The notes under the pieces are model-generated. The model was not told the DNA's origin and made no database searches. It saw nothing but the letters and a program-made list of their open reading frames with translations. Made by a program: the position numbers and the translations under genes. A stretch of 39,534 bases of DNA from a virus: the IMG/VR virus record IMGVR_UViG_3300047550_001153, positions 1 through 39,534 of that record; one strand, written 5' to 3'. Every line of letters starts with the position of its first letter. Within the stretch, counting starts at the first letter, position 1. Positions 24,881 to 30,576 of the stretch are shown here, piece by piece.

Positions 24881-25066
24881 TTAGGCGATAGCCCAGCGGC
24901 GGGCAGTGGATGGTGAGCAGTGCCAGTATTCGGCTACCTGCTTCCATGTCCAGCCGCGCTGGCGCTGTTCGTTGATGCGTTGTGCTTTTGACTTACTGAA
25001 GTGCCAGATCAGGAGCAGTGGCAGCAGCAGTAGGGCAAGGAGCCATACGGCGGTAGTGGTGATCAT
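24881..25066 (-). CDS. Membrane-anchored helix-turn-helix protein (61 aa)
   Basis: Residues 4-22 are one strong membrane helix (TTAVWLLALLLLPLLLIW); residues 30-60 form a helix-turn-helix (RGWTWKQVAEYWHCSPSTAR, then RWAIA). A DNA-binding domain this small on a membrane anchor is unusual. It is the first gene after a sigma70-like promoter (25113-25141). It may tether phage DNA or a host regulator to the membrane, or the helix-turn-helix may bind protein instead. No family recognised. Confidence 0.6.
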   Translation of the reverse strand: MITTTAVWLLALLLLPLLLIWHFSKSKAQRINEQRQRGWTWKQVAEYWHCSPSTARRWAIA

Positions 25067-25086
25067 GAGACTGAATACGCGTTGGG
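25064..25086 (-). repeat. Conserved start-codon element, copy A
   Basis: On the minus strand CCCAACGCGTATTCAGTCTC leads straight into the ATG of the membrane-HTH gene. Copy B at 24825-24847 differs at two positions only. Both are preceded by a GC-rich hairpin. No Shine-Dalgarno match lies within it. Confidence 0.55.
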
Positions 25087-25088
25087 CG

Positions 25089-25105
25089 TGAGGCTTGGTG
25101 CCTCA
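25089..25105 (-). promoter_or_regulatory. Hairpin at the predicted 5' end of the transcript
   Basis: TGAGGC / GCCTCA stem with a five-base loop, immediately downstream of the predicted start point of the promoter at 25113-25141. It would sit at the very 5' end of the mRNA, where such hairpins can protect against decay. Confidence 0.4.
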
Positions 25106-25112
25106 TGGATCC

Positions 25113-25141
25113 ATTATGGCACCAAAACGGGTGGAAAGCAA
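25113..25141 (-). promoter_or_regulatory. Sigma70-like promoter for the membrane-HTH to SSB genes
   Basis: Minus-strand -35 TTGCTT (25136-25141) and -10 CATAAT (25113-25118), 17 bases apart, in the gap after dCTP deaminase. The -10 context GTGCCATAATGG matches that of the rightward promoter at 28850, differing at one position of twelve. Confidence 0.6.
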
Positions 25142-25178
25142 GGGCGATCCACCCCTGAAACAAATTGAAAAGGACTGC

Positions 25179-25709
25179 TCAGCCCTGCTGGTCGAGCTGC
25201 TTCGACCCGGTGGTGATCGTGTCTTGGTTGTAATGCCCAACCTTGGCGTAGCTGATCACAGGCGGGTTGCTCATTCGCATAAACACCATCTGCCCGATCT
25301 TCATGTCGGGATACAGCGGCAGCGGCAGCAGCTGGCGACTGTTCTTCAGTTCCAATGTCAACACGCTGCCATGCCAGCCTGGATCCGCGTAGCCAGCGTG
25401 CAGGTTCTCGTATCCCTCTCGTGCACGGCTTGACTTGAGGAAGAACAAACCAGCAATGTTTTCTGGCATGTTGAACACCTCGATGGTCTGGGCAAGGATG
25501 AACTGTCCAGGCTTCAGCTCATAGGGATTCTCTGCAGTACGCCCTGCAATGCTGAGCGGACGCATGTCTAAGTTTTCTGCGGACTCGATCATGATCGTGT
25601 CGCCTAGCCGTAGGTCAAGGCTGGCGGGATTGATCAATGCCTCGTCATAGTTTTGCACCATGCCATCGGTGCAGAAGGCTTTGATCTCGTAGTCGCAGAG
25701 GATGGTCAT
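25179..25709 (-). CDS. dcd: dCTP deaminase (Dcd/dUTPase superfamily)
   Basis: 176 residues. INPASLDLRLG at 26-36, LKSSRAREG at 91-99, AGYADPGWHGSVLTLELKN at 105-123 and the C-terminal HYNQD block are the trimeric dCTP deaminase pattern; E120 is the likely catalytic glutamate. It converts dCTP to dUTP (possibly on to dUMP in bifunctional forms), feeding dTTP supply. The phage has no thymidylate synthase that I can see, so it relies on the host for the next step. The 84-base gap after it carries a new promoter. Confidence 0.87.
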   Translation of the reverse strand: MTILCDYEIKAFCTDGMVQNYDEALINPASLDLRLGDTIMIESAENLDMRPLSIAGRTAENPYELKPGQFILAQTIEVFNMPENIAGLFFLKSSRAREGYENLHAGYADPGWHGSVLTLELKNSRQLLPLPLYPDMKIGQMVFMRMSNPPVISYAKVGHYNQDTITTGSKQLDQQG

Positions 25710-25734
25710 CGTTTGATTAGAACAGAGCCTGAAT

Positions 25735-25947
25735 TTAGTTGATAGGGGACTTACAAGCGGAAGGCTGCTTACACGGTGCCTCTAAAAGGGAGAACGCACC
25801 CTCTGGAACCACACCGAGTCCTCGCTGGGAACCTGTAGCTTCATGCGCTTGGGAAGTTGCGGTCCACCAGTTAGCCCGACCAGTGGCATCCCCTACGCAG
25901 GCAGCAAGCCGAACAACGGGATCAGTTGCTCCGCTACGCCCCATCAT
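25735..25947 (-). CDS. Small hypothetical protein (70 aa)
   Basis: The ATG overlaps the previous stop (TGATG), the best reason to accept it. It reads MMGRSGATDPVVRLAACVGD, then ATGRANWWTATSQAHEATGS; the composition is unusual (Ala, Gly, Thr, two Trp). A plus-strand frame over the same bases is also open but has no coupling. No family recognised. It ends 25 bases before dCTP deaminase. Confidence 0.45.
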   Translation of the reverse strand: MMGRSGATDPVVRLAACVGDATGRANWWTATSQAHEATGSQRGLGVVPEGAFSLLEAPCKQPSACKSPIN

Positions 25948-26132
25948 CACTGCTCGTGGTAATGCCTTGAGGCGTCTAGCTGCCAGCAATACTCCAAGTA
26001 AGCAACTTGCCACTCGGCTTCACTGTCAAGCATGTACTGCTGCATCGGGCTAAACGTGATGCAGTCTTCTTTGGGAAGATGATCAAACAAAGCAAGGATG
26101 CGTTTAAACAGACGCCACAAAGCAAGCAGCAT
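25947..26132 (-). CDS. Small hypothetical protein (61 aa)
   Basis: Starts on the stop of the previous gene and ends on the start of the next. A hydrophobic, basic N-terminus (LLALWRLFKRILALFDHL) is followed by an acidic aromatic part (YMLDSEAEWQVAYLEYCW). The first helix is amphipathic rather than a clear membrane segment. Function unknown. Confidence 0.55.
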   Translation of the reverse strand: MLLALWRLFKRILALFDHLPKEDCITFSPMQQYMLDSEAEWQVAYLEYCWQLDASRHYHEQ

Positions 26133-26809
26133 TACTCTTGGTCCTTGTTGAAGTTGACAACCTCAGTTACAGCGCCCTTAAAGCCGTGGTAGTACAACAC
26201 GCCTTTGCGCTGCTCATCTGGGCAGAAGCATTCATAGCGAAGATCACGCACGATGTCAGTCAAAAGTGACAGAGCGTCATTCATTTGAAAGATCGCTGTC
26301 TCGTGGCAGGTTTCGCTGTCATCGTCGTACCAGTCACTCATGGCGCTAACCACAGTGCTCTGAATGACCTTGAGCTGCGTCTCGTACTTCTCTAGCCATT
26401 CACCCTTCAGCACCAAGCGTTGCAGCCTGTCTTGATGCATTTCTTTCTGCCGCTTTTCAGCGTCAATTTTGTTTTGATCCATGATCGGTGTAGTCAAAGT
26501 GCGCTCCTTGATAGCAGCTTGTGTTTCAGATGGTTGATTTGCCAAAGGCAAAGCCCAAGCGATAAGATCGTTGCCGTTTTGTGCAGGACCACGGATTGCA
26601 GCACGGATCGGGACGGTAGAAGGCACGACTGCCCACCAGTCCTCATGATCTGGCTCAAAAACCATCACATCAGCAAAGCCTTCAACTGGCGAGTGCATAA
26701 AGGCAGTTTTGCCACCTTGCTTCTTGCCGTTTTTTACGCTTTGCTCAAGGTTGCGCCAGCGATAGGGCACAGCCTCGATTGATTTTGGGTATTTGATCGT
26801 TTCGGTCAT
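26132..26809 (-). CDS. Hypothetical early protein (225 aa)
   Basis: The largest unassigned gene of the minus block. The N-terminal domain (1-100) has aromatic-rich strands (AVPYRWRNLEQSVKNGKKQG, FEPDHEDWWAVVPSTVP). The C-terminal half is a long charged helical region (RQKEMHQDRLQRLVLKGEWL) ending in an acidic domain with Cys and Tyr. No motif is recognised. It overlaps both neighbours by a few bases, so it is part of the early operon. Confidence 0.65.
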   Translation of the reverse strand: MTETIKYPKSIEAVPYRWRNLEQSVKNGKKQGGKTAFMHSPVEGFADVMVFEPDHEDWWAVVPSTVPIRAAIRGPAQNGNDLIAWALPLANQPSETQAAIKERTLTTPIMDQNKIDAEKRQKEMHQDRLQRLVLKGEWLEKYETQLKVIQSTVVSAMSDWYDDDSETCHETAIFQMNDALSLLTDIVRDLRYECFCPDEQRKGVLYYHGFKGAVTEVVNFNKDQE

Positions 26810-27015
26810 TGAAAGCCTTCTTCAAGGTCAACGGTGATGCCACATTCATCCCAAAGGCGAGCGGCATACAGCTTGCGGATCTCACGCACTTCACTTGCTT
26901 TAGCCCAGTTGCTATGGCGCATGAAATAGTGTTCGCGCTTAGTTTCCCATGTGTAGCCGGTGTAGATCAGCTCACCGGGAACAGATTTAACGGCACTGCG
27001 AAAGTTCAACGGCAT
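26806..27015 (-). CDS. Small hypothetical protein (69 aa)
   Basis: Linked to its neighbours by short overlaps. It contains SVPGELIYTGYTWETKREHY, then WAKASEVREIRKLYAARLWD and an acidic end (GITVDLEEGFQ). The fold is probably alpha/beta. No family recognised, but gene-like codon use and tight spacing support it. Confidence 0.6.
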   Translation of the reverse strand: MPLNFRSAVKSVPGELIYTGYTWETKREHYFMRHSNWAKASEVREIRKLYAARLWDECGITVDLEEGFQ

Positions 27016-27149
27016 CGTTCTGTGTTGTGCAGTAAACAGCGGTTGAGGTGGTCAGTCGGTGTAGACAGGTTGATGGCGTCTACGTCTGGACGTTTTGATA
27101 GCAACCAAAACAGCAGGCGTGTTTGCCAAGTCAGGTTGTAAGGGTTCAT
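27006..27149 (-). CDS. Small hypothetical protein (47 aa)
   Basis: A perfect AGGAGG (27157-27162) lies seven bases before the ATG, the best ribosome site in this block. The protein reads MNPYNLTWQTRLLFWLLSKR, then PDVDAINLSTPTDHLNRCLL. It overlaps the next gene by 10 bases and its start overlaps the stop of the frame before it. Function unknown. Confidence 0.6.
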   Translation of the reverse strand: MNPYNLTWQTRLLFWLLSKRPDVDAINLSTPTDHLNRCLLHNTERCR

Positions 27150-27286
27150 CGCTGAACCTCCTGTGTGCCGCTGTGGGTGCTGCCGTGATGCCCACTGGCT
27201 TCAATGCCGATCATGGCAAAGGCGGTCGCGGCAAACAAAAAGCAGATGAAGTTGTTGACGACGTTTAGCGTTTTAGTAGCTGTTCC
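27146..27286 (-). CDS. Possible small membrane protein, start unclear
   Basis: The frame ending at 27146 encodes TLNVVNNFICFLFAATAFAM, a good membrane helix, then a His/Ser-rich tail and EVQR, and its stop forms an ATGA overlap with the next gene whose ribosome site lies within it. But there is no ATG or GTG between the end of the gene before (27273) and the helix; only TTG codons or a start inside the upstream gene are available. Coordinates mark the part that looks coding. Confidence 0.35.
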   Translation of the reverse strand, partial: GTATKTLNVVNNFICFLFAATAFAMIGIEASGHHGSTHSGTQEVQR

Positions 27287-27458
27287 ACGCGTCCGCTTGC
27301 GGGACGTATTCGACGTGGAACGTTGCGCCCTCAATGCGGCAGGATCGACGGAGAATGTCGAGCTTGTCGTAGGCGACAGCTTCGAGAAATGCGGCAGTTC
27401 CAGTCGGGACGGTGCGTGTTCCAAGGTCATCGGTGATAGTGCAGAAAACTTCAAACAT
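27273..27458 (-). CDS. Small hypothetical protein (61 aa)
   Basis: Start placed at ATG 27458, four bases after the previous stop. It reads MFEVFCTITDDLGTRTVPTG, then TAAFLEAVAYDKLDILRRSC and ends VEYVPQADAWNSY. A regular mixture of strands and a helix suggests a compact fold. No family recognised. Confidence 0.6.
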   Translation of the reverse strand: MFEVFCTITDDLGTRTVPTGTAAFLEAVAYDKLDILRRSCRIEGATFHVEYVPQADAWNSY

Positions 27459-27462
27459 GAAA

Positions 27463-27621
27463 TTAGGCTTCGTTGTAGCCGTCAAACCATTCGCCATCCT
27501 TGCGGGTTTTAGGATCGCGGCACCACGCTTGTGCCTCCTCCAGTGTCAAGCCACGCTTGATGACGCGGTTGGGCTTGTCGATGTTGGGGTGGTAAAAGCG
27601 GATGATGTTGTAGGTAGCCAT
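27463..27621 (-). CDS. Small conserved phage protein (52 aa)
   Basis: Too short for common ORF cut-offs. It reads MATYNIIRFYHPNIDKPNRV, then IKRGLTLEEAQAWCRDPKTR and ends GEWFDGYNEA. I recall this pattern (I-R-F-Y, K-R-G-L-T-L-E-E-A-Q, C-R-D-P, W-F-D-G-Y) from small proteins in actinophages and other phages, always without a function. It fits neatly between its neighbours. Confidence 0.75.
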   Translation of the reverse strand: MATYNIIRFYHPNIDKPNRVIKRGLTLEEAQAWCRDPKTRKDGEWFDGYNEA

Positions 27622-27623
27622 AA

Positions 27624-27821
27624 TCAAGCTTCAAGTTGTGTTGCCATCCAGTAAGTGGGTGACCACACAGGGTCAGGTTGAATGGCATTAGTGCGTTTGC
27701 GCCAATCTTGAAACTCAATCAATGCTTCAAGATGTTCGCAGTCAGTAGGACAGGTAATTTCACCGCAATACAGTGCTTGACATGCAGTTGGGTAAAACCG
27801 TCCTGGGTAGTTTGTTTGCAT
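27624..27821 (-). CDS. Small Cys-rich protein (65 aa)
   Basis: First gene after the leader region 27822-27946. Four cysteines (ACQALYCGEITCPTDCEHLE) are spaced as a possible zinc knuckle, followed by a helix (ALIEFQDWRKRTNAI) and an aromatic end. It may bind nucleic acid or a host protein. No family name can be given with confidence. Confidence 0.65.
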   Translation of the reverse strand: MQTNYPGRFYPTACQALYCGEITCPTDCEHLEALIEFQDWRKRTNAIQPDPVWSPTYWMATQLEA

Positions 27822-27849
27822 TCAAATGTTTAGATGTGTTGTGTGTGTT

Positions 27850-27884
27850 GGGGGTTGATCGCAGCTCCGACCCCCGGCGAGCTG
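27850..27884 (-). ncRNA. Candidate pseudoknot in the 5' leader
   Basis: On the minus strand two 6-base-pair stems interlock: CAGCTC (27884-27879) pairs with GAGCTG (27867-27862), while GGGGGT (27875-27870), in the loop of the first, pairs with ACCCCC (27855-27850). Loop lengths of 3, 2 and 6 suit an H-type pseudoknot. It lies between a predicted promoter and the Cys-rich gene, so it would be in the mRNA leader. It does not match a riboswitch class I can recall. Confidence 0.4.
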
Positions 27885-27946
27885 ACCCTTATCTTGTCCA
27901 GGGCAGAGGATCCCGGGTCGTGCTATCGGGCTTGTGACCTGCCCAG

Positions 27947-27975
27947 ACCATAACAAGGAATCAATGGGTTTTCAA
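27947..27975 (-). promoter_or_regulatory. Sigma70-like promoter for genes 27821 down to 25179
   Basis: Minus-strand -35 TTGAAA (27970-27975) and -10 TATGGT (27947-27952), 17 bases apart, with TG one base before the -10 (extended -10). It lies in the 186-base gap between genes and would give a leader of about 120 bases that includes the pseudoknot candidate. Confidence 0.55.
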
Positions 27976-28007
27976 CTGGTTATGGGTGTGGTCACAATTT
28001 GTAAAGG

Positions 28008-28208
28008 TCAATCATGGCTGGCGTGCTTCATACCTGGAAAGGCGTCACCTTTGCTTTTGCCGCTTTTGCCTGCTCGCTTTCTTCCTTGAGTCTCATATCG
28101 AGCAATACTGTCAAGCCTTGCTTGCTTGGCAGCTTCTTGATAACCAGGCGGGCTCAAATCAGGTCGGTTTTGAAAAATGCTATCCCAATCAAGATCAGAG
28201 CTTGCCAA
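28008..28208 (-). CDS. Small hypothetical protein with TTG start (66 aa)
   Basis: Reads ASSDLDWDSIFQNRPDLSPP, then GYQEAAKQARLDSIARYETQ and a basic tail (GRKRAGKSGKSKGD). A stop lies nine bases before the TTG at 28208 and no ATG exists near, so TTG must be the start; the gene before ends seven bases upstream, allowing re-initiation. The basic tail suggests nucleic acid contact. It follows the RecB-like nuclease and may work with it. Confidence 0.6.
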   Translation of the reverse strand: MASSDLDWDSIFQNRPDLSPPGYQEAAKQARLDSIARYETQGRKRAGKSGKSKGDAFPGMKHASHD

Positions 28209-28214
28209 GCAGTT

Positions 28215-28838
28215 TTAGAACGGGCAGTTCTCTAGCTTAAATGCATCCCAGGCATCAACCCATGAACTCAAACACTCGTCTGGTTCATTTTGCAAAAGCT
28301 TGCAACGGTTTGGTCCTACAACAACCGTATAACACCAATCGACAGTAAGCCTTGGATGGTGATCAATCAGCATTGCAAGGTATCCACCAAGTTGTGTTTT
28401 GGCAGGTTGCCTTCTGTCAACAGCAGTTTCATTGCCCACTGTTTTAAGGTCGCCTAGTACAATCTTGCCATTTTGTGTTTGCAGTAAAAAATCAAAACTG
28501 CCGCCAACACCTTTACGTGCATCGCATAATCTATACTCAGCGGCTATTGTTTTACAGTCCTTGAATAACCAGCATTCTTGCAGTGCTTGTGTCCATTCAG
28601 GGTATTCTGTATCTGGTAAATTCTGCTGCAATAAAAGTGATTCACAAAAAGCATGAACAGCATTTCCGCGTGGTGCCCATAAATGCTGTGTTTCTTTGAA
28701 CCGCTGTTCTTGATAGGCATTGGTCTTGTTGGCGACCTTTGAAACACTGAACGGAAGCCACCGCCCTTTGTAGCGATACCGATGCAATCCAGGGTGAAAT
28801 TCCAGATCAGCGATAGGCTGCAGCACTTGCCGGACCAT
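28215..28838 (-). CDS. RecB/Cas4-like PD-(D/E)XK nuclease
   Basis: 207 residues. APRGNAVHAFCE (H62), AAEYRLCD (E101), GVGGSFDFLL (D116), VLGDLKTV (D130, K132) and the helix AKTQLGGYLAML (Q149, Y153) form the RecB-type exonuclease site, with all catalytic positions present. Lengths and motifs fit a small phage exonuclease that resects DNA ends so that the annealing protein (22993-23691) can pair strands. It is the first leftward gene from the divergent promoter region; its predicted mRNA would have a leader of only about six bases. Confidence 0.85.
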   Translation of the reverse strand: MVRQVLQPIADLEFHPGLHRYRYKGRWLPFSVSKVANKTNAYQEQRFKETQHLWAPRGNAVHAFCESLLLQQNLPDTEYPEWTQALQECWLFKDCKTIAAEYRLCDARKGVGGSFDFLLQTQNGKIVLGDLKTVGNETAVDRRQPAKTQLGGYLAMLIDHHPRLTVDWCYTVVVGPNRCKLLQNEPDECLSSWVDAWDAFKLENCPF

Positions 28839-28855
28839 GCACAGTGTGCCATAAT
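28827..28855 (+). promoter_or_regulatory. Rightward sigma70-like promoter
   Basis: -35 TTGCCG (28827-28832) and -10 CATAAT (28850-28855), 17 bases apart, about 30 bases before the RHH gene start. It begins inside the 5' end of the RecB-like gene. Its -10 shares five of six bases with the leftward promoter on the other strand. Confidence 0.6.
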
Positions 28856-28879
28856 AGCCCGGATTTCAATCCAAATCAA
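28851..28879 (-). promoter_or_regulatory. Leftward sigma70-like promoter
   Basis: On the minus strand -35 TTGATT (28874-28879) and -10 TATTAT (28851-28856), 17 bases apart. The -10 is the complement of the rightward promoter's -10, so only one polymerase can occupy the site at a time. Confidence 0.6.
28861..28872. promoter_or_regulatory. Candidate operator palindrome
   Basis: GGATT-TC-AATCC, perfect five-base arms with a two-base centre. It covers the predicted rightward start point and lies in the spacer of the leftward promoter. RHH repressors bind short palindromes of this size, and an RHH gene starts 12 bases away. Binding is inferred. Confidence 0.45.
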
Positions 28880-28884
28880 GTCCT

Positions 28885-29070
28885 ATGACAATCGGCAAGG
28901 CTATCAGCATCGCCATTGACCGCTCAATCCTGGATCGCATTGACCAACTGCAACCTTCGCACTTCACACGCAAAGCTTTTGTCAATCAACTGCTATTTGA
29001 GGCAGTTGAACAACGTTTTCGGTCTTTGACCGTCACAGAGCTCAATGCCCTGAAATCACAGGCAGAATAA
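28885..29070 (+). CDS. Ribbon-helix-helix regulator (61 aa)
   Basis: The N-terminal strand (GKAISIAIDRSILDRIDQL) and the helices (TRKAFVNQLLFEAVEQRFRS) are a typical RHH (CopG/Arc-like) fold. Being first in the rightward transcript, next to a palindrome between two overlapping promoters, it is the best candidate for the phage's early switch regulator. No other repressor is seen in the genome. A short 5-base-pair hairpin (GCAGT / ACTGC) follows the gene, without a T-run. Confidence 0.75.
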   Translation: MTIGKAISIAIDRSILDRIDQLQPSHFTRKAFVNQLLFEAVEQRFRSLTVTELNALKSQAE

Positions 29071-29126
29071 AAAACGCCCTGCAGTGGAGCAACTGCAAAG
29101 CGCCAAAATCCACAACAAAATCCTAC

Positions 29127-30014
29127 ATGAAAGCAGCTTCAAAATCAAGTGGCTTTGCTGTCATTCCGTATGGTTTGATGGATCAATGCCGTGACTATAA
29201 GGTGTGGGCAGTGTATGCAACACTGCATCGACACGGTTGGAACTCATCACAAGGATGCTTTGCATCGCTGACTACACTTTCAGATGAGACTGGTATTTCA
29301 CGAAAGGTAGTGCAACGATCATTGTCGTTGCTAGTTGAAACAGGCTGGATTTCCGTTGAACGCAGATACGGAATGACAGCCGTATATCACGTTCGTATTG
29401 ATAAAGAAATACCAAAGCGACCTAGGGCGAAAACGACCCAGGTCAAAAACGACCCAGGTCAAAAACGACCTAGGGGTCAGGTCAAAAACGACCTAAGTAC
29501 CCAGGTCGAAAACGACCTAGTAACAAGAACCCAAGAACAAGAACCCATTAACAAGAACCCATTAGTAAAGCTGCAAACGCGGTTTGCAGCGTCGTGTGAC
29601 AGCCCCTTGAACGGGGTTGGAACGGCTGCAATGCAGGGTGATGTGGCTGAGCTGGCTTTACCGGGCTTGGAGCCCGTCACAGGCACCGTTGAGCAGCCCG
29701 TGCGAAAAGCCCGCACCAAGGGGTCAGATGAGTTTGAACGGTTTTGGCAGCTTTACCTGTCAGCACCGATTCGGGCGAGCAGCCAATCCAAGCCCAAGGC
29801 ACTGGCGCAGTGGCAGAAAACGATCCGGTCTGAGCCCATTGACACCTTGTTCAATGCCTTGGAGAGTGAAATCGCTCATCAGCAATCAGCCGGTGATGCC
29901 TTTGTCAGTCCTTTGCCTGATTGTTTCCGCTGGTTGCGTGATGAACGTTATGCCACTGTGAATGAACGACCAGCAGGTGCTCAACACATCAACCATGAAC
30001 ACTACGTTTTCTGA
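29127..30014 (+). CDS. Replication initiator, lambda O-like, containing the origin
   Basis: 295 residues. The N-terminal winged helix domain (about 10-95) reads VIPYGLMDQCRDYKVWAVYA, SLTTLSDETGISRKVVQRSL and SLLVETGWISVERRYG, as in phage O-type and DnaD-like initiators. Residues 97-150 are encoded by iteron DNA (29417-29561). The C-terminal domain (about 200-285; FERFWQLYLSAP, CFRWLRDERY) probably contacts host replication proteins. Like lambda O, it should bind iterons within its own gene and recruit the host helicase. No phage helicase loader is recognised next to it. Confidence 0.8.
   Translation: MKAASKSSGFAVIPYGLMDQCRDYKVWAVYATLHRHGWNSSQGCFASLTTLSDETGISRKVVQRSLSLLVETGWISVERRYGMTAVYHVRIDKEIPKRPRAKTTQVKNDPGQKRPRGQVKNDLSTQVENDLVTRTQEQEPINKNPLVKLQTRFAASCDSPLNGVGTAAMQGDVAELALPGLEPVTGTVEQPVRKARTKGSDEFERFWQLYLSAPIRASSQSKPKALAQWQKTIRSEPIDTLFNALESEIAHQQSAGDAFVSPLPDCFRWLRDERYATVNERPAGAQHINHEHYVF
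29417..29521 (+). repeat. Iteron array 1 (candidate replication origin)
   Basis: Six copies of CGACCYA begin at 29418, 29434, 29450, 29466, 29489 and 29513; the first four are exactly 16 bases apart. Most include a GACC...GGTC inverted repeat and an A-run. Because 16 is not a multiple of three, copies are read in different frames, so the repeat is kept for the DNA and not the protein. Confidence 0.75.
29522..29561 (+). repeat. Repeat array 2 next to the iterons
   Basis: Three exact copies of AACAAGAACCCA begin at 29522, 29536 and 29550, 14 bases apart, again out of codon phase. They adjoin the iterons and are AT-richer. They may be the DNA-unwinding part of the origin or a second protein's binding sites. 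Confidence 0.6.
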
Positions 30015-30331
30015 TGGCGCTCAAACTTTTCGACTACGACAACCGCAACAAGTACGTCCACCAGGTTTTTGACAACAAGGAGCGGATCGCACCAAAGACT
30101 GTTTATCGTTTGGCAGGTTCACAGCATTTTGCTGAAACCGAGTTAGGTGATCCACGCTTCCACTACAGCCCAGTCGCTAGCGAGCACTGCATCGGCATGT
30201 ACGACGGTGATGGCTACTACTGCACCTACTGCCCACCAGTGGCGTCTCCTGGCGTTAAGGATCCGGTTGGCAGGTTCGTGAGGCATCCATGGGCACACGA
30301 GGAGCGCCAGCGGCAGGAGGCGTTCTCCTGA
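30014..30331 (+). CDS. Hypothetical protein (105 aa)
   Basis: Start overlaps the initiator stop (TGATG). It reads LKLFDYDNRNKYVHQVFDNK, then GSQHFAETELGDPRFHYSPV and MYDGDGYYCTYCPPVASPG with a C-x-x-C pair and a basic, Arg-rich end. In lambda the gene at this place is the helicase loader P, but this protein is too short and shows no match to it. Function unknown. Confidence 0.6.
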   Translation: MALKLFDYDNRNKYVHQVFDNKERIAPKTVYRLAGSQHFAETELGDPRFHYSPVASEHCIGMYDGDGYYCTYCPPVASPGVKDPVGRFVRHPWAHEERQRQEAFS

Positions 30332-30573
30332 TGGCTACGAAGCGTTTACAGCTCCTGTCCACAGAGCACGGTGCTCGTCAGCTCTTAGAACGCCTCATCG
30401 CCGCAGGACGCTGCACGCTGGAAGACCTAGACAACCCACCGCCCGGTCACCTGAACCCAGCCGCCTACCGCAACCTGCTACGCAACCCTGACCACGGCGT
30501 TGAGCCCAAGGTTCAGTTCACTGATCCACGGGACTTCCAGCCCGAACCCGCCGAAACCCCGCTTCCCTACTGA
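30331..30573 (+). CDS. Hypothetical protein (80 aa)
   Basis: Start at ATG 30331 (overlap TGATG with the gene before; AGGAGG lies upstream), not at the longer frame from 30289. It reads TKRLQLLSTEHGARQLLERL, then GRCTLEDLDNPPPGHLNPAA and a Pro-rich acidic end. No family recognised. Confidence 0.55.
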   Translation: MATKRLQLLSTEHGARQLLERLIAAGRCTLEDLDNPPPGHLNPAAYRNLLRNPDHGVEPKVQFTDPRDFQPEPAETPLPY

Positions 30574-30576
30574 CCT

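Noticed and set aside
25095-25433. Plus-strand open frame of 112 codons
   Set aside because: Runs antisense over the strongly conserved dCTP deaminase gene and a promoter; a shadow frame.
25710-25946. tRNA or other structured RNA in the gap before dCTP deaminase
   Set aside because: No T-loop or acceptor stem found; a coupled small gene explains the stretch better.
25739-26053. Plus-strand open frame of 104 codons
   Set aside because: The minus strand over the same bases has two genes coupled by TGATG to their neighbours; the plus frame has no ribosome site or context.
29417-29561. CRISPR array
   Set aside because: Repeats are short, evenly phased without unique spacers and lie within a coding frame; they fit iterons.
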